Origin: Tepidiforma bonchosmolovskayae
Lineage (GTDB): Bacteria > Chloroflexota > Dehalococcoidia > Tepidiformales > Tepidiformaceae
Length of the DNA: 64,000 nt
Reading direction: 5' to 3'
Assembly (NCBI RefSeq): GCF_008838325.1
Contig: NZ_CP042829.1
Coordinates: 1 to 64,000 of the forward strand
Position numbers and translations under genes: made by a program. Shown piece after piece: positions 30,771 through 38,200 of this stretch. The notes beneath the pieces are model-generated. The model saw only the letters and a list, made by a program, of their open reading frames with translations. It had not been told where the DNA came from and searched no databases. Each line of letters starts with the position of its first letter. Within the stretch, counting starts at the first letter, position 1.

Positions 30771-33035
30771 TCAGGGCGCAGTTCGCCGCAGGGGGACGGT
30801 CTGACCGTCGGGAAGCGGCTTGCGCCGCCGTTCCTGCACCCGCTCAACGGACCGAACACCGCGGACAATTTCGATGCGCGAAAGGAGCCGCGACAACTGC
30901 TCAATGCCCGTCGTCTCGAGGGTGGTGGTGATAGTGACCGAGCCGTCGCCGTTTTCGATAGTTCGAACACCGACCATGTTGACTTTCTCGTCGGTGACGA
31001 CCGTGGTGATGTCCCGGAGGAGACCGACCCGGTCCCAGGCCTCAATCCGCACCGAGACCGGATACGTGCGGGTGACCGTCCCCCACTCGACCTCGACGAT
31101 CCGCTCGCGTTCAGCCTCATTCAACACGTTGAGACAGTCGGCCCGGTGGACGCTGACGCCTCGAGAGCGGGTCACATAGCCGATGATCTGGTCGCCCGGG
31201 ACGGGGTTGCAGCAGCGGGCCATGGTGGTGAGCAGGTTCCCGACCCCAAGGACGCGCATCCCCGGGCCGCCCAGCTTTGCCGGTTCCTGCTTCTGCGGGA
31301 GCTCGGGCGGGGCCTCGGCCTCCGCCTCTTCCCGTTCGATGACGGCTGCGACCTTACGGGCGATGCTGTTGGTGCTGATGCCCCCGTAGCCGATGGCTGC
31401 GAGGAAGTCTTCCCAGCTGGTGTAATTGAAGAGGGAAAGGAGCTGCTCCTGCCGCTCCGAGACGTCCCATCCAAGCCGTTTGAGCTCTTTTTCGAGCATC
31501 TCGCGGCCGCGCTCGATATTTTCGGCCCGCTCCTGCTTGCGGAACCATTGCCGGATCTTCTCCCGCGAGTGAGCCGTGCGGATGTAGCCGAGGTTCTGGT
31601 TGAGCCAGTCGCGGGAGGGCCCCTTGCTCGTCCGGCTCCGCAGAATCTCGACGACATCGCCGGTCTTCAGCGGTGAGTTGAGCGGCACCATCCGGCCGTT
31701 CACCTTCGCGCCCACGGTCTGGTGCCCGAGGTCGGTGTGGATGCGATAGGCAAAGTCCAGCGGGGTTGCCCCGGCCGGGAGGTCCAGCACATCGCCCTTC
31801 GGCGTGTAGACGAACACCTGGTCGTGGAAGATGTCCGTTTTGACCGATTCCACGAATTCGTCGGCGCCGGCGAGGTCGCGCTGCCACTCGATGAGCTGGC
31901 GCAGCCAGGCGATACGCTCCTCATCGCGGCCGGCCTGCCTGCCGCCCTCCTTGTACCGCCAGTGGGCGGCGACGCCGTACTCGGCAACCCGGTGCATCTC
32001 CCAGGTCCGAATCTGGATTTCGAGCGGCCGGCCTCCCGGCCCAACCACGGTGGTGTGGAGCGACTGGTACATCGAGTCCTTCGGGTTCCCGATGTAGTCG
32101 TCGAACTGCCCGGGGATGGGCCGCCAGAGGGCATGGATCACACCCAGGGCGTGATAGCACTCAGAGACCGTATCGACGAAGACCCGCATGGCCAGGAGGT
32201 CGTAGATTTGGTCGAAGCTCTTCGACTGGGCCGAGTAGCGGCGCATCTTCTGGTAAATGCTGTAGATATGCTTCGCCCGCCCGGTGACCTCCGCCGTAAT
32301 GCCGGCCGCTTCAAGGTGCTCCTTGAGAATGGCTGAGGCCTCCGCGATGACCCGCTCGCGCGTGACGCGCTTCGAAGCGAGCAGCTCCGCAATCTCCCGG
32401 TACTTCTCGGGCTCCAGGTAGCGGAAGGCGAGGTCTTCGAGCTCCCACTTGATCTGCCAGACGCCGAGCCGGCTCGCGAGCGGCGCGAAGATCTCCTGCG
32501 TTTCGAGGGCGATGCGCCGCTGCTTTTCGGGCGGGAACGCCCAGAGCGTCCGCATGTTGTGCAGTCGGTCGCACAGCTTGATGAGGACGACGCTCAGGTC
32601 CTCGGCCATAGCGAGGAACATCTTGCGCAGGTTCTGGGCCTGCGTTGTTCCCCGCATCGGGTCCAGTTCCGCGACGTTCATCGGGAGCTTGTCGAGCTTC
32701 GTCAACGCATCGACGAGCTTCGCGACGCGCGGCCCAAACCGTTCCGCGATCTCTTCGTTCCGAACGCCGCAGTCCTCCTGGACATCGTGCAGGAGGGCAG
32801 CAGCGATGGCGAGGTGGTCGAGTTCGAGGTTGGCGACAAGTTCGGCGACCGCGACCGGGTGCGTGATGTAGGGGTCGCCGGTCTTCCGGAACTGCCCTTC
32901 GTGATGGCGGGCCGCAAATTCGAACGCGTCGCGGATGATGTCGAGGCGCTCCGCCGGGAGGTACTTGCCTGCGCGCTCCAGCAGGGCGTCAATGGTGACG
33001 CTGGCTACAGCGGGCTCTCCTTGGCTGACGGACAT
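30771..33035 (-). CDS. rel: Bifunctional (p)ppGpp synthetase/hydrolase Rel
   Basis: A 754-residue Rel/SpoT protein controlling (p)ppGpp, the stringent-response alarmone. In order: HD hydrolase (HHEGQFRKTGDPYITHP and LLHDVQED intact, about residues 35-190), synthetase domain (SMYQSLHTTVVG and LEIQIRTWEMHRVAEYGVAAHW), TGS (QVFVYTPKGDVLDLPAGATP), helical and zinc-finger regions (ARCCNPVPGDQI), and a C-terminal ACT (VGLLRDITTVVTDE). HDVQED is a slight variant of the usual HDVVED. ATG 33035 follows AAGAGG; the promoter's -10 TAGGAT lies at 33078-33073 and overlaps that of hisS. Confidence 0.95.
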   Translation of the reverse strand: MSVSQGEPAVASVTIDALLERAGKYLPAERLDIIRDAFEFAARHHEGQFRKTGDPYITHPVAVAELVANLELDHLAIAAALLHDVQEDCGVRNEEIAERFGPRVAKLVDALTKLDKLPMNVAELDPMRGTTQAQNLRKMFLAMAEDLSVVLIKLCDRLHNMRTLWAFPPEKQRRIALETQEIFAPLASRLGVWQIKWELEDLAFRYLEPEKYREIAELLASKRVTRERVIAEASAILKEHLEAAGITAEVTGRAKHIYSIYQKMRRYSAQSKSFDQIYDLLAMRVFVDTVSECYHALGVIHALWRPIPGQFDDYIGNPKDSMYQSLHTTVVGPGGRPLEIQIRTWEMHRVAEYGVAAHWRYKEGGRQAGRDEERIAWLRQLIEWQRDLAGADEFVESVKTDIFHDQVFVYTPKGDVLDLPAGATPLDFAYRIHTDLGHQTVGAKVNGRMVPLNSPLKTGDVVEILRSRTSKGPSRDWLNQNLGYIRTAHSREKIRQWFRKQERAENIERGREMLEKELKRLGWDVSERQEQLLSLFNYTSWEDFLAAIGYGGISTNSIARKVAAVIEREEAEAEAPPELPQKQEPAKLGGPGMRVLGVGNLLTTMARCCNPVPGDQIIGYVTRSRGVSVHRADCLNVLNEAERERIVEVEWGTVTRTYPVSVRIEAWDRVGLLRDITTVVTDEKVNMVGVRTIENGDGSVTITTTLETTGIEQLSRLLSRIEIVRGVRSVERVQERRRKPLPDGQTVPLRRTAP

Positions 33036-33072
33036 TGGCAGCGGCCTCTTTGCCGGGGGAAACCTTCTTCTT

Positions 33073-33082
33073 ATCCTAGCAT
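33073..33082. promoter_or_regulatory. Overlapping divergent -10 elements of rel and hisS
   Basis: In ATCCTAGCAT the minus-strand -10 of rel (TAGGAT, 33078-33073) and the plus-strand -10 of hisS (TAGCAT, 33077-33082) share the central TA. The rel leader is about 30 bases and the hisS leader about 23, with AGGA (33102-33105) before ATG 33112. Polymerase can hardly bind both at once. A -35 for hisS is not clear; for rel CTGACG at 33103-33098 is possible with a long spacer. Confidence 0.5.
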
Positions 33083-33111
33083 GCATTCAGCCCCCCACGT
33101 CAGGACATCCG

Positions 33112-34386
33112 ATGACCCGATTCCAGGCTCCCCGCGGCACGCAGGACGTGCTTCCTGCGATGCAGCCGTACTGGCAGGCCGTGCTCGATGCGGTCCGCGA
33201 AGTCACCCGGCTTTTCGGCTTCCAGCGCATCGACACTCCCGTATTCGAAGATGCGGGCGTGTTCGAGAAAGGCAGCGGCGACTCGACCGATATCGTCGAG
33301 AAGGAGATGTACGTCTTCGAAGACCGTGGCGGCGACCGACTGGCGCTGACGCCGGAGGGAACTCCGGCCATCGTCCGCGCCTACCTGGAGCACGGGATGG
33401 CGAGCTGGCCGCAGCCGGTGCGCCTCTACACAACCCACCCGATGTTCCGGTACGACCGGCCCCAGAAGGGCCGCTACCGCCAGCACACCCAGTTCGACAG
33501 CGAAGTCTTGGGTTCGGCCGACCCCCTCGTCGATGCCGAGGTCATCACCATGCTGTGGCGGCTGTACGGCATGCTCGGCATCCGGAACATCACCGTGCGA
33601 CTCGGCTCGCTCGATGACCTCGAGCCGCGGCGGGCCTATATCCGCGAACTTAAGGAGTACTATCGCCCGCACCTGTCGAAGCTCTCCGAAGACAGCCAGC
33701 GCCGGTTCGAGCGCAATCCGCTACGCCTGCTCGACAGCAAGGACGAGCGCGACCTCCCGTTCAAAGAGGGCGCGCCGAAGCTGGTTGACCGGCTCAGCCC
33801 GCCGGCCCGGGAGCACCACGAGGCGGTGATGGCAGCGCTGAGGGCGGCAAACGTGAAGTTCGTGGTCGACCCGCTGCTGGTCCGCGGCCTCGACTACTAC
33901 AACCGCACCGTCTTCGAGGTGGTGCCCGACGACGACGAGCGGGCACAGGGGACTATCGGCGGCGGCGGCCGATACGATGGGCTCGTCGAATTGCTCGGCG
34001 GCCCGCCCACGCCGGGCATCGGCTTTGGGACAGGCATCGAGCGCATCATCCTCGAGATGCAGAAGAATGGGGTCACGTTCGAGCCCTCCCCGGCAGCGGA
34101 GGCGTTCATCGTGCACAGGGGCGAGGGCACCGCGACCGCGGCAATTCAGCTGGCGACGGCGCTGCGCGACCTTGGGGTAGCGACGGTGGTCGGCGAGGGC
34201 GAACGGTCGTTCAAAGCGCAATTGCGGTCGGCGAACGCGGCCGGCGCCCGGATTGCCCTCATCCTCGGTGAAGACGAGCTTGCGAAAGGCATCGTGCTGC
34301 TGAAGCCGCTCGCGGGCGAGGGCGAGCAGGAGCCGCAGCCGCTCGCAGCCGCGCCCGCAGAGGTTGCCCGCCGCCTGCGCGGGTAG
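33112..34386 (+). CDS. hisS: Histidyl-tRNA synthetase
   Basis: A 424-residue class II aminoacyl-tRNA synthetase. The start MTRFQAPRGTQDVLP, motif 2 (RYDRPQKGRYRQHTQFDSEVLG), the histidine-binding LVRGLDYYNRTVFEV and motif 3 region GGGGRYDGLVELLGGPPTPGIGFGTGIERI are all present; the C-terminal anticodon domain (AFIVHRGEGTATAAIQLA) ends at about residue 405. It charges tRNA-His. It is divergent from rel with an overlapping promoter core, which links charging capacity to the stringent response. Confidence 0.97.
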   Translation: MTRFQAPRGTQDVLPAMQPYWQAVLDAVREVTRLFGFQRIDTPVFEDAGVFEKGSGDSTDIVEKEMYVFEDRGGDRLALTPEGTPAIVRAYLEHGMASWPQPVRLYTTHPMFRYDRPQKGRYRQHTQFDSEVLGSADPLVDAEVITMLWRLYGMLGIRNITVRLGSLDDLEPRRAYIRELKEYYRPHLSKLSEDSQRRFERNPLRLLDSKDERDLPFKEGAPKLVDRLSPPAREHHEAVMAALRAANVKFVVDPLLVRGLDYYNRTVFEVVPDDDERAQGTIGGGGRYDGLVELLGGPPTPGIGFGTGIERIILEMQKNGVTFEPSPAAEAFIVHRGEGTATAAIQLATALRDLGVATVVGEGERSFKAQLRSANAAGARIALILGEDELAKGIVLLKPLAGEGEQEPQPLAAAPAEVARRLRG

Positions 34387-34420
34387 CCCTCGGTTCCGTT
34401 CCCCTTTACGTTCCAGCAGC

Positions 34421-34426
34421 TACGAT
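34421..34426 (+). promoter_or_regulatory. -10 element before the J-like gene, probable leaderless start
   Basis: TACGAT ends six bases before ATG 34433 with no ribosome site in between, as in the comM promoter. Confidence 0.4.
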
Positions 34427-34432
34427 CATTGA

Positions 34433-35173
34433 ATGCCGGCACAGGACTCTCCGCCCGAGCGCGACCTCTACGAGGTGCTCGAGGTTTCGCCGAACGCCAG
34501 CCATGAGGTCATCGAGGCGGCCTATCGGAGCCTCTCGGCGCGATACGGCGCCGACCCCGACCCAGCCGTCCGGGAGCGGCGCCGCGAACTCGATGCAGCC
34601 TGGGCCGTCCTCGGCGACCCCCGGCGGCGCGCCGAGTATGACGCCGGCCGCCGCGGCAGCAGCGCGGGAACCGCGGTGGCAGACGCGCCGCCGCCGGGCA
34701 CCGTTGTGACGTGCCCGCGCGACCCGGCGGTCGAAACCGCTCTTCGCTGCAGCCGCTGCGGGACGCCCATCTGCCCGCGCTGCCTCGTCCAGACGCCGGT
34801 CGGCGCACGCTGCCGGGATTGCGCCCGGATTGCGCGGAACCCGATCTATACCCTCACGGCCGGGGGCATGGCCCGTGCGGCGGCAGCCTCCCTCATCGGC
34901 GGAGTCGTGATGGGGCTCGCCTGGGGCCTCATCCTGCTGCCGTTTACGTTTGGGTTCTTTGCCATCTTCGTCGGCGCCGGGCTGGGATATGCCTTTACGC
35001 GGGTGCTCGAGGTTGCAACCGGAAGGAAGCGGGGGCCGGCCGTCGTTGCGTTCGCAATCGGCGGGATTCTCGTGGCGTGGGCCGTGATGGCGGCGCTGGT
35101 TCCCCAGGTATGGCTGTACGGGGCGCTCCCTGCGGGGATTGGCGCCTACCTGGCCTACATGAACCTGCGCTGA
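34433..35173 (+). CDS. J-domain-like, zinc-ribbon membrane protein
   Basis: A 246-residue protein. Residues 8-72 look like a DnaJ domain (RDLYEVLEVSPNASHEVIEAAYRSL, AWAVLGDPRRRAEYDAG), but the HPD that activates Hsp70 is replaced by GAD (SARYGADPDP), so it probably does not stimulate DnaK. Residues 98-134 have four CxxC-type pairs (CPRDPAVETALRCSRC, CPRC, CRDC), a B-box/zinc-ribbon-like module. Three or four membrane helices follow. It may recruit other proteins to the membrane. It follows hisS by 46 bases and has its own -10. Confidence 0.78.
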   Translation: MPAQDSPPERDLYEVLEVSPNASHEVIEAAYRSLSARYGADPDPAVRERRRELDAAWAVLGDPRRRAEYDAGRRGSSAGTAVADAPPPGTVVTCPRDPAVETALRCSRCGTPICPRCLVQTPVGARCRDCARIARNPIYTLTAGGMARAAAASLIGGVVMGLAWGLILLPFTFGFFAIFVGAGLGYAFTRVLEVATGRKRGPAVVAFAIGGILVAWAVMAALVPQVWLYGALPAGIGAYLAYMNLR

Positions 35174-35184
35174 ATGGTGGTCCG

Positions 35185-35424
35185 TTACCGGACGACGAAG
35201 CTCATCACGCCGATGAAGCCGAAGCTGATGAGACCGACAACGAGGATACCGAGCAGGTCCCGCCGCACGTAGCTGTAGTCGCGATTGACGTGGTGCAGCG
35301 GCCGGGCCGTGGGCGCTGGGCGACCCGGCGCGGACCGGGGCACGGCAGCGCCTGCGGTGGGGCGGGGCAGCGAGGCGGCAGGGAGATCAATCCGGCGTCG
35401 GCGGCGCGGGCGTTCGCTGGTCAC
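35185..35424 (-). CDS. Small membrane protein with basic N-terminus
   Basis: A 79-residue protein with an arginine/proline-rich N-terminal half, the line DYSYVRRDL, and one C-terminal membrane helix (LLGILVVGLISFGFIGVMSFVV). I do not recognise a function; the layout of a basic tail, a conserved YVRRDL and a single helix is typical of small anchors. It is convergent with the J-like gene, 11 bases from its end, and ends the minus-strand motility region. Confidence 0.7.
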   Translation of the reverse strand: MTSERPRRRRRIDLPAASLPRPTAGAAVPRSAPGRPAPTARPLHHVNRDYSYVRRDLLGILVVGLISFGFIGVMSFVVR

Positions 35425-35466
35425 AGGGCGATGCTACCGCCCGGGCATCCAACGCTCCAGCCGGGC

Positions 35467-35988
35467 TCAGACTTCCTTAATGGCGATGTCGATGGTGAAC
35501 TCGCCGAACGAAACGACGAGCGGAACGACCAGCCGCGTCAGGTTCAGGGTGGCGATGCTGCTCCCCTTGCCGAGCAGCAGCACCGGCGGCGACATGTCGC
35601 TTGGGAATCCGTTGCGCTCGAGGGCGATGCTCGCCTGGCCGGTGATCATGTTCGCCAGCTCGGCAATTGCGCTCTGCGGGAGGGCGTCGAACTGCTGAAT
35701 CGGCTCGCCGATCATCCGCGAAGCGAACTGCATCGCCGTCGCTTCGGTCATCGAGTAAATCACGAGACCGGCCACCCCGCCCGTAATTGCGATGAGCACC
35801 GAGACGTCGTTGGTGGTCTGAGGGGAGCGCACCCGGTGGAGCTGTCCACGGGTGACCTTTTCGCCGCACTCCTGCTGGATGACACGGGCTGCTGCCTCGA
35901 CGAAGGGGGCGACGAGTTCGATGCGCGCTTTGTCGCCGGCTTCGGCGGCGGCCTGCGCGGCTTCGGCAACGGTGATGCGGGCGTGCAT
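35467..35988 (-). CDS. cheX: Chemotaxis phosphatase CheX
   Basis: A 173-residue CheX/CheC-family protein that dephosphorylates CheY-P. The active-site motif S-x3-E-x2-N is visible in SAIAELANMI, followed by GKGSSIATLNLTRLVVPL. ATG 35988 is selected since AGGAGG lies six bases upstream; an ATG at 36006 would add six residues. It is the last gene of a minus-strand run with the unknown 116-residue gene and fliM, and separated from the cheW-cheR operon by the fliM/cheW divergent region. Confidence 0.85.
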   Translation of the reverse strand: MHARITVAEAAQAAAEAGDKARIELVAPFVEAAARVIQQECGEKVTRGQLHRVRSPQTTNDVSVLIAITGGVAGLVIYSMTEATAMQFASRMIGEPIQQFDALPQSAIAELANMITGQASIALERNGFPSDMSPPVLLLGKGSSIATLNLTRLVVPLVVSFGEFTIDIAIKEV

Positions 35989-36028
35989 GGGGTCCTCCTG
36001 GCTCAAAACGAATGGGCGGCAGCAGCGC

Positions 36029-36379
36029 TCAACCGACCTGCAGGGTGCGGCCGAGGTCGCAGGCGTAGGCGCCGAAGTCGTCGATGTCGCGGGACGTGAT
36101 GGTCACAGTTGCCGGCAGGATGCCGTACTCTTCGAGGCGCATGGCCAGCTCCCAGCGGGCCCAGGTCTTGAGGAGCGTGGCCTTCTCCACCGGGGCGAAC
36201 CGGGCGCGCGCCATCTGCTGGACCAGCTTGCGGTGGGCGTCCTGGGAGATCAGCACGGTCACAGTCGACATCCCGGCCCGGCCGCCATCGACCTTGAAAA
36301 CGAGCCGGTGGAACCCCGACCCGCCGTTCATGATCTCCGAGGACATGAGCACCGCACGGATGGGAATCGTGCTAGCCAT
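36029..36379 (-). CDS. Unknown protein encoded between fliM and cheX
   Basis: A 116-residue protein with no family I recognise, rich in basic and hydrophobic residues, with strands SGFHRLVFKVDG and VTVLISQDAHRKL, and a helix ARARFAPVEKATLLKTWARWELAMRLEEYG. It looks like a mixed alpha/beta single domain without membrane segments. It overlaps the end of fliM by eight bases and precedes cheX by 40 bases, which makes a role in flagellar motor switching or its regulation likely. Confidence 0.7.
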   Translation of the reverse strand: MASTIPIRAVLMSSEIMNGGSGFHRLVFKVDGGRAGMSTVTVLISQDAHRKLVQQMARARFAPVEKATLLKTWARWELAMRLEEYGILPATVTITSRDIDDFGAYACDLGRTLQVG

Positions 36380-37421
36380 GTGCATCATCCCTAAAGGGTC
36401 TCACCCAACCATCATCGTCAACGAGGCCCGTCACCTGTAGCGCAAGTTTTCGCCCGTGGGTGCCGGGGACCCCGGCGAAGCGTTCGCAGTTGCCGACCAT
36501 GACGCGCAGCGGCTCGTCGACCTCCCGGTCGAGCACGAGAATGTCGCCCGGTTCCAGCCGAGCGAGGTCGACGGCAGGCACGCGCGCCGTCCCAAGGATG
36601 GCCCGGACAAGGACGTTCATCGGGAGGACCTGCTCCTCGCGGACTCGCTCCTCTTCCTTCGCGCGCCGGGATGGCCGGTTGTCGAACAGGCTCTGTCCGG
36701 TCAGCTTCGGCAGGATCTGCTCGAGGATGGTGAGCGGGAAGCAGAGGGAGATGCCTCCGGTTTGTTCTGCCAGCCGGATCTCATACCAGGCGGTGATAAC
36801 GAATTCCGAGGGCGGGATGGCATGCATGACCTGCGGCCCGAGGGCGAGCTCGGAGACGTCGGGCGTCAGCTCCACGATGCGGGCCCAGGGCTCGATCAGC
36901 GAGCGGGCCACGTCCATGCCGATATGGCGGATGAGCGCGATCTCAATGTCCGTGAGGTCGCGGTTCAGGACCCGCGGTGCGCCCTTCCCTTTGCCGCCGA
37001 GGAGGCGGTCGATGATGCCGAAGGCCACATCGAGACCGAACGCAGTGACCGCATACCCCTGGAGCGGCGACATATCGATGATGATGACGACGGACTGGGT
37101 CCCGAGCTGGCTGACGTACTCCTCGTAGATTCCGCGTTCGAGCGCGCTGAGCCGCGATTCAACGGGTGCGCGAAGCCTGGCCGAGAAGTTGGCGGCCATC
37201 GAGCTGGCGACGCCCTGCTGAATGATCTGCAGCCCGCGCAGCTGTTCCTTGGAGAGCTTCTCGGGGTGGCGGAAATCGTAGGGCTTGACGCGGCGCCCGC
37301 CCGAGTCCTTCCGGGCAGGCGGAGGAATGGCGACGATGGTGTCCGCGTCGAGCTGACTCACATCGGCGCTGAGGAGCGCATCGATTTCGCGCTGCGTGAG
37401 GACGGCGTTATCGGATGCCAT
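36372..37421 (-). CDS. fliM: Flagellar motor switch protein FliM
   Basis: A 349-residue FliM. The N-terminal CheY-P binding peptide is LTQREIDALLSADV, followed by the middle domain (HIGMDVARSLIEPWARIVEL and GISLCFPLTILEQILPKL) and a C-terminal SPOA/FliN-like domain (PAVDLARLEPGDILVLDREVDEPL). It is the rotor component that sets direction of flagellar rotation. FliN is not adjacent. The start is ATG 37421, and a GCCGATA on the minus strand is 38 bases upstream. Confidence 0.95.
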   Translation of the reverse strand: MASDNAVLTQREIDALLSADVSQLDADTIVAIPPPARKDSGGRRVKPYDFRHPEKLSKEQLRGLQIIQQGVASSMAANFSARLRAPVESRLSALERGIYEEYVSQLGTQSVVIIIDMSPLQGYAVTAFGLDVAFGIIDRLLGGKGKGAPRVLNRDLTDIEIALIRHIGMDVARSLIEPWARIVELTPDVSELALGPQVMHAIPPSEFVITAWYEIRLAEQTGGISLCFPLTILEQILPKLTGQSLFDNRPSRRAKEEERVREEQVLPMNVLVRAILGTARVPAVDLARLEPGDILVLDREVDEPLRVMVGNCERFAGVPGTHGRKLALQVTGLVDDDGWVRPFRDDAHG

Positions 37422-37604
37422 CGGCGGCCTGCCTCCTCCAGCAGTGTCCCTGTATCGACTATCGGCACGAAATCCGCGGATTCCCTACCCCGCAGGTGAA
37501 GAATCCCCCACGGCCGCGGGACGGGTTAGGGGAGATCCGGAGTCGCATTGGGGGAAGGTTCGGATGCCCGGGATGCGCCCGGCGTTCGTAGCTTTCTGTA
37601 GCGC

Positions 37605-37621
37605 CCCGGCAGCGAGCCGGG
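37605..37621 (+). promoter_or_regulatory. Hairpin flush with the cheW ribosome site
   Basis: CCCGGC-agcga-GCCGGG is a perfect six-bp hairpin ending seven bases before GAGGAGG (37626-37632). The same layout occurs before the genes at 57131 and 58380. Confidence 0.4.
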
Positions 37622-37640
37622 ACCCCGAGGAGGTTTTGCC

Positions 37641-38141
37641 ATGGCCAGGCCTGAACATGCGGCCGATACGGCGGGGCTGCCCGCCAGCGAAGAGCACGTC
37701 GTGATCTTCAAGCTCGCCGATGAGTACTACGCCCTCGACATCCAGGCGGTCCAGGAAATTGTCCGTATGCAGACGATTACGGCGATTCCCGGCGCCGATT
37801 ACTGGGTCGAAGGCATCACCAATCTGCGCGGCCGCGTCGTCCCGGTGGTCGACCTCCGGAAACGGTGCGGCGTCCCGTCCGGCGAGTACACCCCCGAAAC
37901 CCGCATTGTGGTGGTAAACAGCGCCAACGGGATGGTCGGCCTCATCGTCGATGCGGTGAGCGAGGTGATGCGGATCCCCGGCGAGCAGATGGAACCCCCG
38001 AGCGCCATCGTCGCCGGCGTCGACAACGTCTACCTGCGCGGCATCGCCAAGCTGGAGGACCGCCTGGTCTCCCTCATCGACCTTGAGGGCGTGCTCCCGG
38101 CCGCAGTGGAAGAGTACGCGGACGTCTCTCGCGCTGCCTGA
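37641..38141 (+). CDS. cheW: Chemotaxis coupling protein CheW
   Basis: A 166-residue CheW linking chemoreceptors with CheA. It has the standard two-lobed fold: FKLADEYYALDIQAVQEIVRM, GADYWVEGITNLRGRVVPVVDLRKRCG, TRIVVVNSANGMVGLIVDAVSEVMRI and RLVSLIDLEGVLP. It starts the che operon at ATG 37641, after GAGGAGG; a small hairpin at 37605-37621 precedes that site. No chemoreceptor gene is in the window. Confidence 0.95.
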   Translation: MARPEHAADTAGLPASEEHVVIFKLADEYYALDIQAVQEIVRMQTITAIPGADYWVEGITNLRGRVVPVVDLRKRCGVPSGEYTPETRIVVVNSANGMVGLIVDAVSEVMRIPGEQMEPPSAIVAGVDNVYLRGIAKLEDRLVSLIDLEGVLPAAVEEYADVSRAA

Positions 38142-38200
38142 CAGCCCGGCGCCGGCCGCCCGTATTCCCGTGAACCTTCGACTGCAAGGAGCGCTGCCGC

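Noticed and set aside
37459-37466. GCCGATAG on the minus strand, 38 bases before fliM, and GCCGATAT before the HD-GYP gene (22245-22252), as sigma-28 promoters.
   Set aside because: The -10 half fits but no TAAA-type -35 is at the right distance in either case, and the same core also occurs near 56980 without a flagellar gene.
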